Assembly: GCA_963995525.1 (NCBI GenBank)
Contig: OZ023206.1
Location: forward strand, 42,205,178 to 42,269,177
Direction: 5' to 3'
DNA: 64,000 bases
Source of the DNA: Escarpia spicata
Lineage: Eukaryota > Annelida > Polychaeta > Sabellida > Siboglinidae
Below, piece by piece: positions 29,301-42,033 of the stretch. Made by a program: the position numbers and the translations under genes. Under the pieces are notes generated by a model. The model was not told the origin of the DNA. It did not search any database and worked only from the letters and a program-made list of their open reading frames with translations. Numbering within the stretch: position 1 is the stretch's first letter; each line of letters starts with the position of its first letter.

Positions 29301-30298
29301 ATTGTGTTCGAACACTTTGACATGGGACATGTTTGTCTCGTGAGTACTGAATGTACTGCTGCTTTAGACAAGATAAAACATCAAATGGGGATGAGTTTTC
29401 ACACCTATAACTTACGTAATATGTTCTTGTAACTTACGTGACGGATATAAAACGGTAACATGCATTCCCATGTGTGGTTAATCTAGTTATATGTGTAGCT
29501 TGATATCAGTCTAGCCTTCGTGAAGATTTGTAACATGCAAAACATCTATTTGGGGTAAGACCACATTAAGGATCCGTCCGCCGAAAAAAGTCCACTTAAA
29601 ATACCGTTATGCTGTGATATGCATAAATTTTGTTCGAACACTTTGACATGGGACATGTTTGTCTCGTGAGTACTGAATGTACTGCTGCTTTAGACAAGAT
29701 AAAACATCAAATGGGGATGAGTTTTCACACCTATGACTTACGTAATATGTTCTTGTAACTTACGTGACGGAGATAAAACGGTAACATGCATTCCCATTTG
29801 TGGTTAATCTAGTTATGTGTGTAGTTTGATATCAGTCTAGCCTTCGTGAAGATTTGTAACATGCAAAACATCTATTTGGGGTAAGACCACATTAAGGATC
29901 CGTCCGCCGAAAAAAGTCAACTTAAAATACCGTTAAGCTGTGATATGCATAAATTTTGTTCGAACACTTTGACATGGGACATGTTTGTCTCGTGAGTACT
30001 GAATGTACTGCTGCTTTAGACAAGATAAAACATCAAACGGGGATGAGTTTTCACACCTGTAACTTACGTAATATGTTCTTGTAACTTACGTGACGGAGAT
30101 AAAACGGTAACATGCATTCCCATTTGTGGCTAATCTAGTTATGTGTGTAGCTTGATATCAGTCTAGCCTTCGTGAAGATTTGTAACATGCAAAACATATA
30201 TTTGGGGTAAGACCACATTAAGGATCCGTCCGCCGAAAAAAGTGCACTTAAAATACCGTTATGCTGTGATATGCATATATTTTGTTCGAACACTTTGA
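26389..30298 (+). repeat. Domain I higher-order repeat, copy 4 (12 units)
   Basis: Order: A1 26389, B 26715, C 27040, A2 27366, E1 27692, A3 28018, A/C chimera 28343, A2 28669, D 28995, E3 29321, F 29647, G 29973. It matches the 13-unit repeat up to G, after which domain II begins instead of E2. The unit at 28343 starts as A (aggcaag, ttttaac) and continues as C (cttaagtg, tttcggg) where the other copies have a plain C. Its F unit lacks the gtgacatgc change found in copy 3. Confidence 0.85.
28343..28668 (+). repeat. A/C chimeric unit
   Basis: The front has aggcaag and ttttaacacc (type A); the back has cttaagtg, ggttaat, tttcggg and gtgcac (type C). The switch lies between about unit positions 80 and 115. 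In the other higher-order copies this place holds a plain C, so a short conversion tract from an A unit is a likely cause. Confidence 0.85.
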
Positions 30299-32254
30299 CA
30301 TGGGACATGTTTGTCTCGTGAGTACTGAATGTACTGCTGCTTTAGGCAAGATAAAACATCAAATGGGGATGTGTTTTAACACCTATAACTTACGTAATAT
30401 GTTCTTGTAACTTACGTGACGGAGATAAAACGGTAACATGCATTCCCATTTGTGGTTAATCTAGTTATGTGTGTAGCTTGATATCAGTCTAGCCTTCGTG
30501 AAGATTTGTAACATGCAAAACATATATTTGGGGTAAGACCACATTAAGGATCCGTCCGCCGAAAAAAGTCCACTTAAAATACCGTTATGCTGTGATATGC
30601 ATAAATTTTGTTCGAACACTTTGACATGGGACATGTTTGTCTCGTGAGTACTGAATGTACTGCTGCTTTAGACAAGATAAAACATCAAATGGGGATGAGT
30701 TTTCACACCTATAACTTACGTAATATGTTCTTGTAACTTACCTGACGGAGATAAAACGGTAACATGCATTCCCATTTGTGGTTAATCTAGTTATGTGTGT
30801 AGCTTGATATCAGTCTAGCCTTCGTGAAGATTTGTAACATGCAAAACATCTATTTGGGGTAAGACCACATTAAGGATCCGTCCGCCGAAAATAGTTCACT
30901 TAAAATACCGTTATGCTATGATATGCATAAATTGTGTTCGAACACTTTGACATGGGACATGTTTGTCTCGTGAGTACTGAATGTACTGCTGCTTTAGACA
31001 AGATAAAACATCAAATGGGGATGAGTTTTCACACCTATAACTTACGTAATATGTTCTTGTAACTTACGTGACGGATATAAAACGGTAACATGCATTCCCA
31101 TTTGTGGCTAATCTAGTTATGTGTGTAGCTTGATATCAGTCTAGCCTTCGTGAAGATTTGTAACATGCAAAACATATATTTGGGGTAAGACCACATTAAG
31201 GATCCGTCCGCCGAAAAAAGTGCACTTAAAATACCGTTATGCTGTGATATGCATATATTTTGTTCGAACACTTTGACATGGGACATGTTTGTCTCGTGAG
31301 TACTGAATGTACTGCTGCTTTAGGCAAGATAAAACATCAAATGGGGATGTGTTTTAACACCTATAACTTACGTAATATGTTCTTGTAACTTACGTGACGG
31401 AGATAAAACGGTAACATGCATTCCCATTTGTGGTTAATCTAGTTATGTGTGTAGCTTGATATCAGTCTAGCCTTCGTGAAGATTTGTAACATGCAAAACA
31501 TATATTTGGGGTAAGACCACATTAAGGATCCGTCCGCCGAAAAAAGTCCACTTAAAATACCGTTATGCTGTGATATGCATAAATTTTGTTCGAACACTTT
31601 GACATGGGACATGTTTGTCTCGTGAGTACTGAATGTACTGCTGCTTTAGACAAGATAAAACATCAAATGGGGATGAGTTTTCACACCTATAACTTACGTA
31701 ATATGTTCTTGTAACTTACCTGACGGAGATAAAACGGTAACATGCATTCCCATTTGTGGTTAATCTAGTTATGTGTGTAGCTTGATATCAGTCTAGCCTT
31801 CGTGAAGATTTGTAACATGCAAAACATCTATTTGGGGTAAGACCACATTAAGGATCCGTCCGCCGAAAATAGTTCACTTAAAATACCGTTATGCTATGAT
31901 ATGCATAAATTGTGTTCGAACACTTTGACATGGGACATGTTTGTCTCGTGAGTACTGAATGTACTGCTGCTTTAGACAAGATAAAACATCAAATGGGGAT
32001 GAGTTTTCACACCTATAACTTACGTAATATGTTCTTGTAACTTACGTGACGGATATAAAACGGTAACATGCATTCCCATGTGTGGTTAATCTAGTTATAT
32101 GTGTAGCTTGATATCAGTCTAGCCTTCGTGAAGATTTGTAACATGCAAAACATCTATTTGGGGTAAGACCACATTAAGGATCCGTCCGCCGAAAAAAGTC
32201 CACTTAAAATACCGTTATGCTGTGATATGCATAAATTTTGTTCGAACACTTTGA
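30299..32254 (+). repeat. Tandem trimer H-D'-E (two copies)
   Basis: Order: H 30299, D' 30625, E/G chimera 30951, H 31277, D' 31603, E3 31929. Both D' units carry the private acctgacgg (c at 30741 and 31719, exactly 978 bp apart), which shows that the second is a copy of the first. The third units differ: the first joins an E front half to a G back half, the second is plain E3. These H units have ggttaat and atatttgggg. Confidence 0.85.
30951..31276 (+). repeat. E/G chimeric unit at the domain I-II boundary
   Basis: The front has gatataaaac (type E); the back has catttgtggctaat, atatttgggg, gtgcac and tatattttg (type G). It holds the last ggctaat in the window and lies within the trimer duplication just right of the domain I edge. 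Confidence 0.85.
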
Positions 32255-35200
32255 CATGGGACATGTTTGTCTCGTGAGTAGTGAATGTACTGCTGCTTTA
32301 GACAAGATAAAACATCAAATGGGGATGAGTTTTCACACCTATGACTTACGTAATATGTTCTTGTAACTTACGTGACGGAGATAAAACGGTAACATGCATT
32401 CCCATTTGTGGTTAATCTAGTTATGTGTGTAGTTTGATATCAGTCTAGCCTTCGTGAAGATTTGTAACATGCAAAACATCTATTTGGGGTAAGACCACAT
32501 TAAGGATCCGTCCGCCGAAAAAAGTCAACTTAAAATACCGTTAAGCTGTGATATGCATAAATTTTGTTCGAACACTTTGACATGGGACATGTTTGTCTCG
32601 TGAGTACTGAATGTACTGCTGCTTTAGACAAGATAAAACATAAAACGGGGATGAGTTTTCACACCTATAACTTACGTAATATGTTCTTGTAACTTACGTG
32701 ACGGAGATAAAACGGTAACATGCATTCCCATTTGTGGTTAATCTAGTTATGTGTGTAGCTTGATATCAGTCTAGCCTTCGTGAAGATTTGTAACATGCAA
32801 AACATATATTTGGGGTAAGACCACATTAAGGATCCGTCCGCCGAAAAAAGTGCACTTAAAATACCGTTATGCTGTGATATGCATATATTTTGTTCGAACA
32901 CTTTGACATGGGACATGTTTGTCTCGTGAGTACTGAATGTACTGCTGCTTTAGGCAAGATAAAACATCAAACGGGGATGAGTTTTCACACCTATAACTTA
33001 CGTAATATGTTCTTGTAACTTACGTGACGGAGATAAAACGGTAACATGCATTCCCATTTGTGGTTAATCTAGTTATGTGTGTAGCTTGATATCAGTCTAG
33101 CCTTCGTGAAGATTTGTAACATGCAAAACATATATTTGGGGTAAGACCACATTAAGGATCCGTCCGCCGAAAAAAGTCCACTTAAAATACCGTTATGCTG
33201 TGATATGCATAAATTTTGTTCGAACACTTTGACATGGGACATGTTTGTCTCGTGAGTACTGAATGTACTGCTGCTTTAGACAAGATAAAACATCAAATGG
33301 GGATGAGTTTTCACACCTATAACTTACGTAATATGTTCTTGTAACTTACGTGACGGAGATAAAACGGTAACATGCATTCCCATTTGTGGTTAATCTAGTT
33401 ATGTGTGTAGCTTGATATCAGTCTAGCCTTCGTGAAGATTTGTAACATGCAAAACATCTATTTGGGGTAAGACCACATTAAGGATCCGTCCGCCGAAAAT
33501 AGTTCACTTAAAATACCGTTATGCTATGATATGCATAAATTGTGTTCGAACACTTTGACATGGGACATGTTTGTCTCGTGAGTACTGAATGTACTGCTGC
33601 TTTAGACAAGATAAAACATCAAATGGGGATGAGTTTTCACACCTATAACTTACGTAATATGTTCTTGTAACTTACGTGACGGATATAAAACGGTAACATG
33701 CATTCCCATGTGTGGTTAATCTAGTTATATGTGTAGCTTGATATCAGTCTAGCCTTCGTGAAGATTTGTAACATGCAAAACATATATTTGGGGTAAGACC
33801 ACATTAAGGATCCGTCCGCCGAAAAAAGTCCACTTAAAATACCGTTAAGCTGTGATATGCATAAATGGTGTTAGAACACTTTGACATGGGACATGTTTGT
33901 CTCGTGAGTACTGAATGTACTGCTGCTTTAGACAAGATAAAACATCAAACGGGGATGAGTTTTCACACCTATAACTTACGTAATATGTTCTTGTAACTTA
34001 CGTGACGGAGATAAAACGGTAACATGCATTCCCATTTGTGGTTAATCTAGTTATGTGTGTAGCTTGATATCAGTCTAGCCTTCGTGAAGATTTGTAACAT
34101 GCAAAACATATATTTGGGGTAAGACCACATTAAGGATCCGTCCGCCGAAAAAAGTGCACTTAAAATACCGTTATGCTGTGATATGCATATATTTTGTTCG
34201 AACACTTTGACATGGGACATGTTTGTCTCGTGAGTACTGAATGTACTGCTGCTTTAGGCAAGATAAAACATCAAATGGGGATGTGTTTTAACACCTATAA
34301 CTTACGTAACATGTTCTTGTAACTTACGTGACGGAGATAAAACGGTAACATGCATTCCCATTTGTGGTTAATCTAGTTATGTGTGTAGCTTGATATCAGT
34401 CTAGCCTTCGTGAAGATTTTTAACATGCAAAACATCTATTTGGGGTAAGACCACATTAAGGATCCGTCCGCCGAAAAAAATCCACTTAAAATACCGTCAT
34501 GCTGTGATGTGCATAAATTTTGTTCGAACACTTTGACATGGGACATGTTTGTCTCGTGAGTACTGAATGTACTGCTGCTTTAGACAAGATAAAACATCAA
34601 ACGGGGATGAGTTTTCACACCTATAACTTACGTAATATGTTCTTGTAACTTACGTGACGGAGATAAAACGGTAACATGCATTCCCATTTGTGGTTAATCT
34701 AGTTATGTGTGTAGCTTGATATCAGTCTAGCCTTCGTGAAGATTTGTAACATGCAAAACATATATTTGGAGTAAGACCACATTAAGGATCCGTCCGCCGA
34801 AAAAAGTGCACTTAAAATACCGTTATGCTGTGACATGCATATATTTTGTTCGAACACTTTGACATGGGACATGTTTGTCTCGTGAGTACTGAATGTACTG
34901 CTGCTTTAGGCAAGATAAAACATCAAATGGGGATGAGTTTTAACACCTATAACTTACGTAATATGTTCTTGTAACTTACGTGACGGAGATAAAACGGTAA
35001 CATGCATTCCCATTTGTGGTTAATCTAGTTATGTGTGTAGCTTGATATCAGTCTAGCCTTCGTGAAGATTTGTAACATGAAAAACATCTATTTGGGGTAA
35101 GACCACATTAAGGATCCGTCCGCCGAAAAAAGTCCACTTAAAATACCGTTATGCTGTGATATGCATAAATTTTGTTCGAACACTTTGACATGGGACATGT

Positions 35201-36492
35201 TTGTCTCGTGAGTACTGAATGTACTGCTGCTTTAGACAAGATAAAACATCAAATGGGGATGAGTTTTCACACCTATGACTTACGTAATATGTTCTTGTAA
35301 CTTACGTGACGGAGATAAAACGGTAACATGCATTCCCATTTGTGGTTAATCTAGTTATGTGTGTAGTTTGATATCAGTCTAGCCTTCGTGAAGATTTGTA
35401 ACATGCAAAACATCTATTTGGGGTAAGACCACATTAAGGATCCGTCCGCCGAAAAAAGTCAACTTAAAATACCGTTAAGCTGTGATATGCATAAATTTTG
35501 TTCGAACACTTTGACATGGGACATGTTTGTCTCGTGAGTACTGAATGTACTGCTGCTTTAGACAAGATAAAACATCAAACGGGGATGAGTTTTCACACCT
35601 ATAACTTACGTAATATGTTCTTGTAACTTACGTGACGGAGATAAAACGGTAACATGCATTCCCATTTGTGGTTAATCTAGTTATGTGTGTAGCTTGATAT
35701 CAGTCTAGCCTTCGTGAAGATTTGTAACATGCAAAACATATATTTGGGGTAAGACCACATTAAGGATCCGTCCGCCGAAAAAAGTGCATTTAAAATACCG
35801 TTATGCTGTGATATGCATATATTTTGTTCGAACACTTTGACATGGGACATGTTTGTCTCGTGAGTACTGAATGTACTGCTGCTTTAGGCAAGATAAAACA
35901 TCAAATGGGGATGTGTTTTAACACCTATAACTTACGTAATATGTTCTTGTAACTTACGTGACGGAGATAAAACGGTAACATGCATTCCCATTTGTGGTTA
36001 ATCTAGTTATGTGTGTAGCTTGATATCAGTCTAGCCTTCGTGAAGATTTGTAACATGCAAAACATCTATTTGGGGTAAGACCACATTAAGGATCCGTCCG
36101 CCGAAAAAAGTCCACTTAAAATACCTTTATGCTGTGATGTGCATAAATTTTGTTCGAACACTTTGACATGGGACATGTTTGTCTCGTGAGTACTGAATGT
36201 ACTGCTGCTTTAGACAAGATAAAACATCAAACGGGGATGAGTTTTCACACCTATAACTTACGTAATATGTTCTTGTAACTTACGTGACGGAGATAAAACG
36301 GTAACATGCATTCCCATTTGTGGTTAATCTAGTTATGTGTGTAGCTTGATATCAGTCTAGCCTTCGTGAAGATTTGTAACATGCAAAACATATATTTGGG
36401 GTAAGACCACATTAAGGATCCGTCCGCCGAAAAAAGTGCACTTAAAATACCGTTATGCTGTGATATACATATATTTTGTTCGAACACTTTGA
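32255..36492 (+). repeat. F/G'/H rich block (13 units)
   Basis: Order: F 32255, G' 32581, mixed 32907 (aggcaag with caaacgggg), D' 33233, E with an A1 end 33559, G' 33885, H 34211, G' 34537, H-like 34863 (gatgag, catgaaaaac), F 35189, G' 35515, H 35841, G' 36167. The G'-H pairing recurs at 33885 and 35515, the second pair after F. Both of those H units end with gatgtgcat, which also recurs in some domain III F units. Private changes are frequent, for example gtagtgaatg, acataaaacg and tttggagtaa. Confidence 0.75.
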
Positions 36493-39400
36493 CATGGGAC
36501 ATGTTTGTCTCGTGAGTACTGAATGTACTGCTGCTTTAGACAAGATAAAACATCAAACGGGTATGAGTTTTCACACCTATAACTTACGTAATATGTTTTT
36601 GTAACTTACGTGACGGAGATAAAACGGTAACATGCATTCCCATTTGTGGTTAATCTAGTTATGTGTGTAGCTTGATATCAGTCTAGCCTTCGTGAAGATT
36701 AGTAACATACAAAACATCTATATGGGGTAAGACCACATTAAGGATCCGTCGGCCAAAAAAAGTGCACTTAAAATACCGTTATGCTGTGATATGCATACAT
36801 TTTGTTCGAACACTTTGACATGGGACATGTTTGTCTCGTGAGTACTGAATGTACTGCTGCTTTAGGCAAGATAAAACATCAAATGGGGATGAGTTTTCAC
36901 ACCTATAACTTACGTAATATGTTCTTGTAACTTACGTGACGGAGATAAAACGGTAACATGCATTCCCATTTGTGGTTAAACTAGTTATGTGTGTAGCTTG
37001 ATATCAGTCTAGCCTTCGTGAAGATTTGTAACATGCAAAACATCTATTTGGGGTAAAACCACATTAAGGATCCGTCCGCCGAAAATAGTTCACTTAAAAT
37101 ACCGTTATGCTATGATATGCATAAATTGTGTTCGAACACTTTGACATGGGACATGTTTGTCTCGTGAGTACTGAATGTACTGCTGCTTTAGACAAGATAA
37201 AACATCAAATGGGGATGAGTTTTCACACCTATAACTTACGTAATATGTTCTTGTAACTTACGTGACGGATATAAAACGGTAACATGCATTCCCATGTGTG
37301 GTTAATCTAGTTATATGTGTAGCTTGATATCAGTCTAGCCTTCGTGAAGATTTGTAACATGCAAAACATCTATTTGGGGTAAGACCACATTAAGGATCCG
37401 TCCGCCGAAAAAAGTCCACTTAAAATACCGTTATGCTGTGATATGCATAAATTTTGTTCGAACACTTTGACATGGGACATGTTTGTCTCGTGAGTACTGA
37501 ATGTACTGCTGCTTTAGACAAGATAAAACATCAAATGGGGATGAGTTTTCACACCTATGACTTACGTAATATGTTCTTGTAACTTACGTGACGGAGATAA
37601 AACGGTAACATGCATTCCCATTTGTGGTTAATCTAGTTATGTGTGTAGTTTGATATCAGTCTAGCCTTCGTGAAGATTTGTAACATGCAAAACATCTATT
37701 TGGGGTAAGACCACATTAAGGATCCGTCCGCCGAAAAAAGTCAACTTAAAATACCGTTAAGCTGTGATATGCATAAATTTTGTTCGAACACTTTGACATG
37801 GGACATGTTTGTCTCGTGAGTACTGAATGTACTGCTGCTTTAGACAAGATAAAACATCAAACGGGGATGAGTTTTCACACCTATAACTTACGTAATATGT
37901 TCTTGTAACTTACGTGACGGAGATAAAACGGTAACATGCATTCCCATTTGTGGTTAATCTAGTTATGTGTGTAGCTTGATATCAGTCTAGCCTTCGTGAA
38001 GATTTGTAACATGAAAAACATCTATTTGGGGTAAGACCACATTAAGGATCCGTCCGCCGAAAAAAGTCCACTTAAAATACCGTTATGCTGTGATATGCAT
38101 AAATTTTGTTCGAACACTTTGACATGGGACATGTTTGTCTCGTGAGTACTGAATGTACTGCTGCTTTAGGCAAGATAAAACATCAAATGGGGATGCGTTT
38201 TAACACCTATAACTTACGTAATATGTTCTTGTAACTTACGTGACGGAGATAAAACGGTAACATGCATTCCCATTTGTGGTTAATCTAGTTATGTGTGTAG
38301 CTTGATATCAGTCTAGCCTTCGTGAAGATTTGTAACATGCAAAACATATATTTGGGGTAAGACCACATTAAGGATCCGTCCGCCGAAAAAAGTCCACTTA
38401 AAATACCGTTATGCTGTGATATGCATACATTTTGTTCGAACACTTTGACATGGGACATGTTTGTCTCGTGAGTTCTGAATGTACTGCTGCTTTAGACAAG
38501 ATAAAACATCAAATGGGGATGAGTTTTCACACCTATAACTTACGTAATATGTTCTTGTAACTTACGTGACGGAGATAAAACGGTAACATGCATTCCCATT
38601 TGTGGTTAATCTAGTTATGTGTGTAGCTTGATATCAGTCTAGCCTTCGTGAAGATTAGTAACATGCAAAACATCTATATGGGGTAAGACCACATTAAGGA
38701 TCCGTCGGCCAAAAAAAGTGCACTTAAAATACCGTTATGCTGTGATATGCATAAATTTTGTTCGAACACTTTGACATAGGACATGTTTGTCTCGTGAGTA
38801 CTGAATGTACTGCTGCTTTAGGCAAGATAAAACATCAAATGGGGATGAGTTTTCACACCTATAACTTACGTAATATGTTCTTGTAACTTACGTGACGGAG
38901 ATAAAACGGTAACATGCATTCCCATTTGTGGTTAAACTAGTTATGTGTGTAGCTTGATATCAGTCTAGCCTTCGTGAAGATTTGTAACATGCAAAACATC
39001 TATTTGGGGTAAAACCACATTAAGGATCCGTCCGCCGAAAATAGTTCACTTAAAATACCGTTATGCTATGATATGCATAAATTGTGTTCGAACACTTTGA
39101 CATGGGACATGTTTGTCTCGTGAGTACTGAATGTACTGCTGCTTTAGACAAGATAAAACATCAAATGGGGATGAGTTTTCACACCTATAACTTACGTAAT
39201 ATGTTCTTGTAACTTACGTGACGGATATAAAACGGTAACATGCATTCCCATGTGTGGTTAATCTAGTTATATGTGTAGCTTGATATCAGTCTAGCCTTCG
39301 TGAAGATTTGTAACATGCAAAACATCTATTTGGGGTAAGACCACATTAAGGATCCGTCCGCCGAAAAAAGTCCACTTAAAATACCGTTATGCTGTGATAT

Positions 39401-40403
39401 GCATAAATTTTGTTCGAACACTTTGACATGGGACATGTTTGTCTCGTGAGTACTGAATGTACTGCTGCTTTAGACAAGATAAAACATCAAATGGGGATGA
39501 GTTTTCACACCTATGACTTACGTAATATGTTCTTGTAACTTACGTGACGGAGATAAAACGGTAACATGCATTCCCATTTGTGGTTAATCTAGTTATGTGT
39601 GTAGTTTGATATCAGTCTAGCCTTCGTGAAGATTTGTAACATGCAAAACATCTATTTGGGGTAAGACCACATTAAGGATCCGTCCGCCGAAAAAAGTCAA
39701 CTTAAAATACCGTTAAGCTGTGATATGCATAAATTTTGTTCGAACACTTTGACATGGGACATGTTTGTCTCGTGAGTACTGAATGTACTGCTGCTTTAGA
39801 CAAGATAAAACATCAAACGGGGATGAGTTTTCACACCTATAACTTACGTAATATGTTCTTGTAACTTACGTGACGGAGATAAAACGGTAACATGCATTCC
39901 CATTTGTGGTTAATCTAGTTATGTGTGTAGCTTGATATCAGTCTAGCCTTCGTGAAGATTTGTAACAGGCAAAACATCTATTTGGGGTAAGACCACATTA
40001 AGGATCCGTCCGCCAAAAAAGTGGACTTAAAATACCGTTATGCTGTGATATGCATAAATTTTGTTAGAACACTTTGACATGGGACATGTTTGTCTCGTGA
40101 GTACTGAATGTACTGCTGCTTTAGACAAGATAAAACATCAAACGGGGATGAGTTTTCACACCTATAACTTACGTAATATGTTTTTGTAACTTACGTGACG
40201 GAGATAAAACGGTAACATGCATTCCCATTTGTGGTTAATCTAGTTATGTGTGTAGCTTGATATCAGTCTAGCCTTCGTGAAGATTTGTAACATGCAAAAC
40301 ATCTATATGGGGTAAGACCACATTAAGGATCCGTCGGCCAAAAAAAGTGCACTTAAAATACCGTTATGCTGTGATATGCATAAATTTTGTTCGAACACTT
40401 TGA
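36493..40403 (+). repeat. Six-unit repeat around S-D''-E3-F (two copies)
   Basis: First copy: S 36493, D'' 36819, E3 37145, F 37471, G'-like 37797 (catgaaaaac), H variant 38123 (gatgcgtttt, gcatacatt). Second copy: S 38449, D'' 38775, E3 39101, F 39427, B' 39753, S 40078. S units at 36493 and 38449 share gattagtaac, ctatatgggg and gtcggcc; D'' units share ggttaaac and ggtaaaacc with an aaaatagttc end. The shift is 1956 bp. The fifth and sixth units differ, so the homology ends inside the copy. Confidence 0.8.
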
Positions 40404-42033
40404 CATGGGACATGTTTGTCTCGTGAGTACTGAATGTTCTGCTGCTTTAGGCAAGATAAAACATCAAATGGGGATGAGTTTTAACACCTATAACTTACGT
40501 AATATGTTCTTGTAACTTACGTGACGGAGATAAAACGGTAACATGCATTCCCATTGGTGGTTAATCTAGTTACGTGTGTAGCTTGATATCAGTCTAGCCT
40601 TCTTGAAGATTTGTAACATGAAAAACATCTATTTGGGGTAAGACCACATTAAGGATCCGTCCGCCGAAAAAAGTCCACTTAAAATACCGTTATGCTGTGA
40701 TATGCATAAATTTTGTTCGAACACTTTGACATGGGACATGTTTGTCTCGTGAGTACTGAATGTACTGCTGCTTTAGGCAAGATAAAACATCAAATGGGGA
40801 TGCGTTTTAACACCTATAACTTACGTAATATGTTCTTGTAACTTACGTGACGGAGATAAAACGGTAACATGCATTCCCATTTGTGGTTAATCTAGTTATG
40901 TGTGTAGCTTGATATCAGTCTAGCCTTCGTGAAGATTTGTAACATGCAAAACATATATTTGGGGTAAGACCACATTAAGGATCCGTCCGCCGAAAAAAGT
41001 CCACTTAAAATACCGTTATGCTGTGATATGCATACATTTTGTTCGAACACTTTGACATGGGACATGTTTGTCTCGTGAGTTCTGAATGTACTGCTGCTTT
41101 AGACAAGATAAAACATCAAATGGGGATGAGTTTTCACACCTATAACTTACGTAATATGTTCTTGTAACTTACGTGACGGAGATAAAACGGTAACATGCAT
41201 TCCCATTTGTGGTTAATCTAGTTATGTGTGTAGCTTGATATCAGTCTAGCCTTCGTGAAGATTTGTAACATGCAAAACATCTATTTGGGGTAAGACCACA
41301 TTAAGGATCCGTCCGCCGAAAAAAGTCCACTTAAAATACCGTTATGCTGTGATATGCATAAATTGTGTTCGAACACTTTGACATGGGACATGTTTGTCTC
41401 GTGAGTACTGAATGTACTGCTGCTTTAGACAAGATAAAACATCAAATGGGGATGAGTTTTCACACCTATAACTTACGTAATATGTTCTTGTAACTTACGT
41501 GACGGAGATAAAACGGTAACATGCATTCCCATTTGTGGTTAATCTAGTTATGTGTGTAGCTTGATATCAGTCTAGCCTTCGTGAAGATTTGTAACATGCA
41601 AAACATATATTTGGGGTAAGACCACATTAAGGATCCGTCCGCCGAAAAAAGTCCACTTAAAATACCGTTATGCTGTGATATGCATACATTTTGTTCGAAC
41701 ACTTTGACATGGGACATGTTTGTCTCGTGAGTTCTGAATGTACTGCTGCTTTAGACAAGATAAAACATCAAATGGGGATGAGTTTTCACACCTATAACTT
41801 ACGTAATATGTTCTTGTAACTTACGTGACGGAGATAAAACGGTAACATGCATTCCCATTTGTGGTTAATCTAGTTATGTGTGTAGCTTGATATCAGTCTA
41901 GCCTTCGTGAAGATTTGTAACATGCAAAACATCTATTTGGGGTAAGACCACATTAAGGATCCGTCCGCCGAAAAAAGTCCACTTAAAATACCGTTATGCT
42001 GTGATATGCATAAATTGTGTTCGAACACTTTGA
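40404..42033 (+). repeat. Tandem dimer block with gagttctg units
   Basis: Order: H-like 40404 (gttacgtgtg, cttcttgaag, catgaaaaac), H variant 40730 (gatgcgtttt), then 41056, 41382, 41708. Units at 41056 and 41708 share gagttctg and a gtccac/gtgttcga end, while 40730 and 41382 share an atatttgggg/gtccac/gcatacatt end. This is a 652-bp dimer shift, whose second copy runs on into the D' unit at 42034. The front half of 41382 is plain caaatgggg sequence. Confidence 0.75.

Larger units (their letters stand above)
1..30298 (+). repeat. Array domain I: types A to G
   Basis: Ninety-three units dominated by types A1-A3, B, C, D, E1-E3, F and G. Markers confined or nearly confined to this part are gtaaattacg (type B, last seen in the unit at 26715), cttaagtg (type C, last at 28343), tcttttaac (type D, last at 28995) and ctgtaac with ggctaat (type G, last full copy at 29973). 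The gattaat marker of type A is last seen at 28669, apart from one unit at 44315. Units are ordered into a 13-unit higher-order repeat and shorter derivatives, listed as separate entries. Confidence 0.85.
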
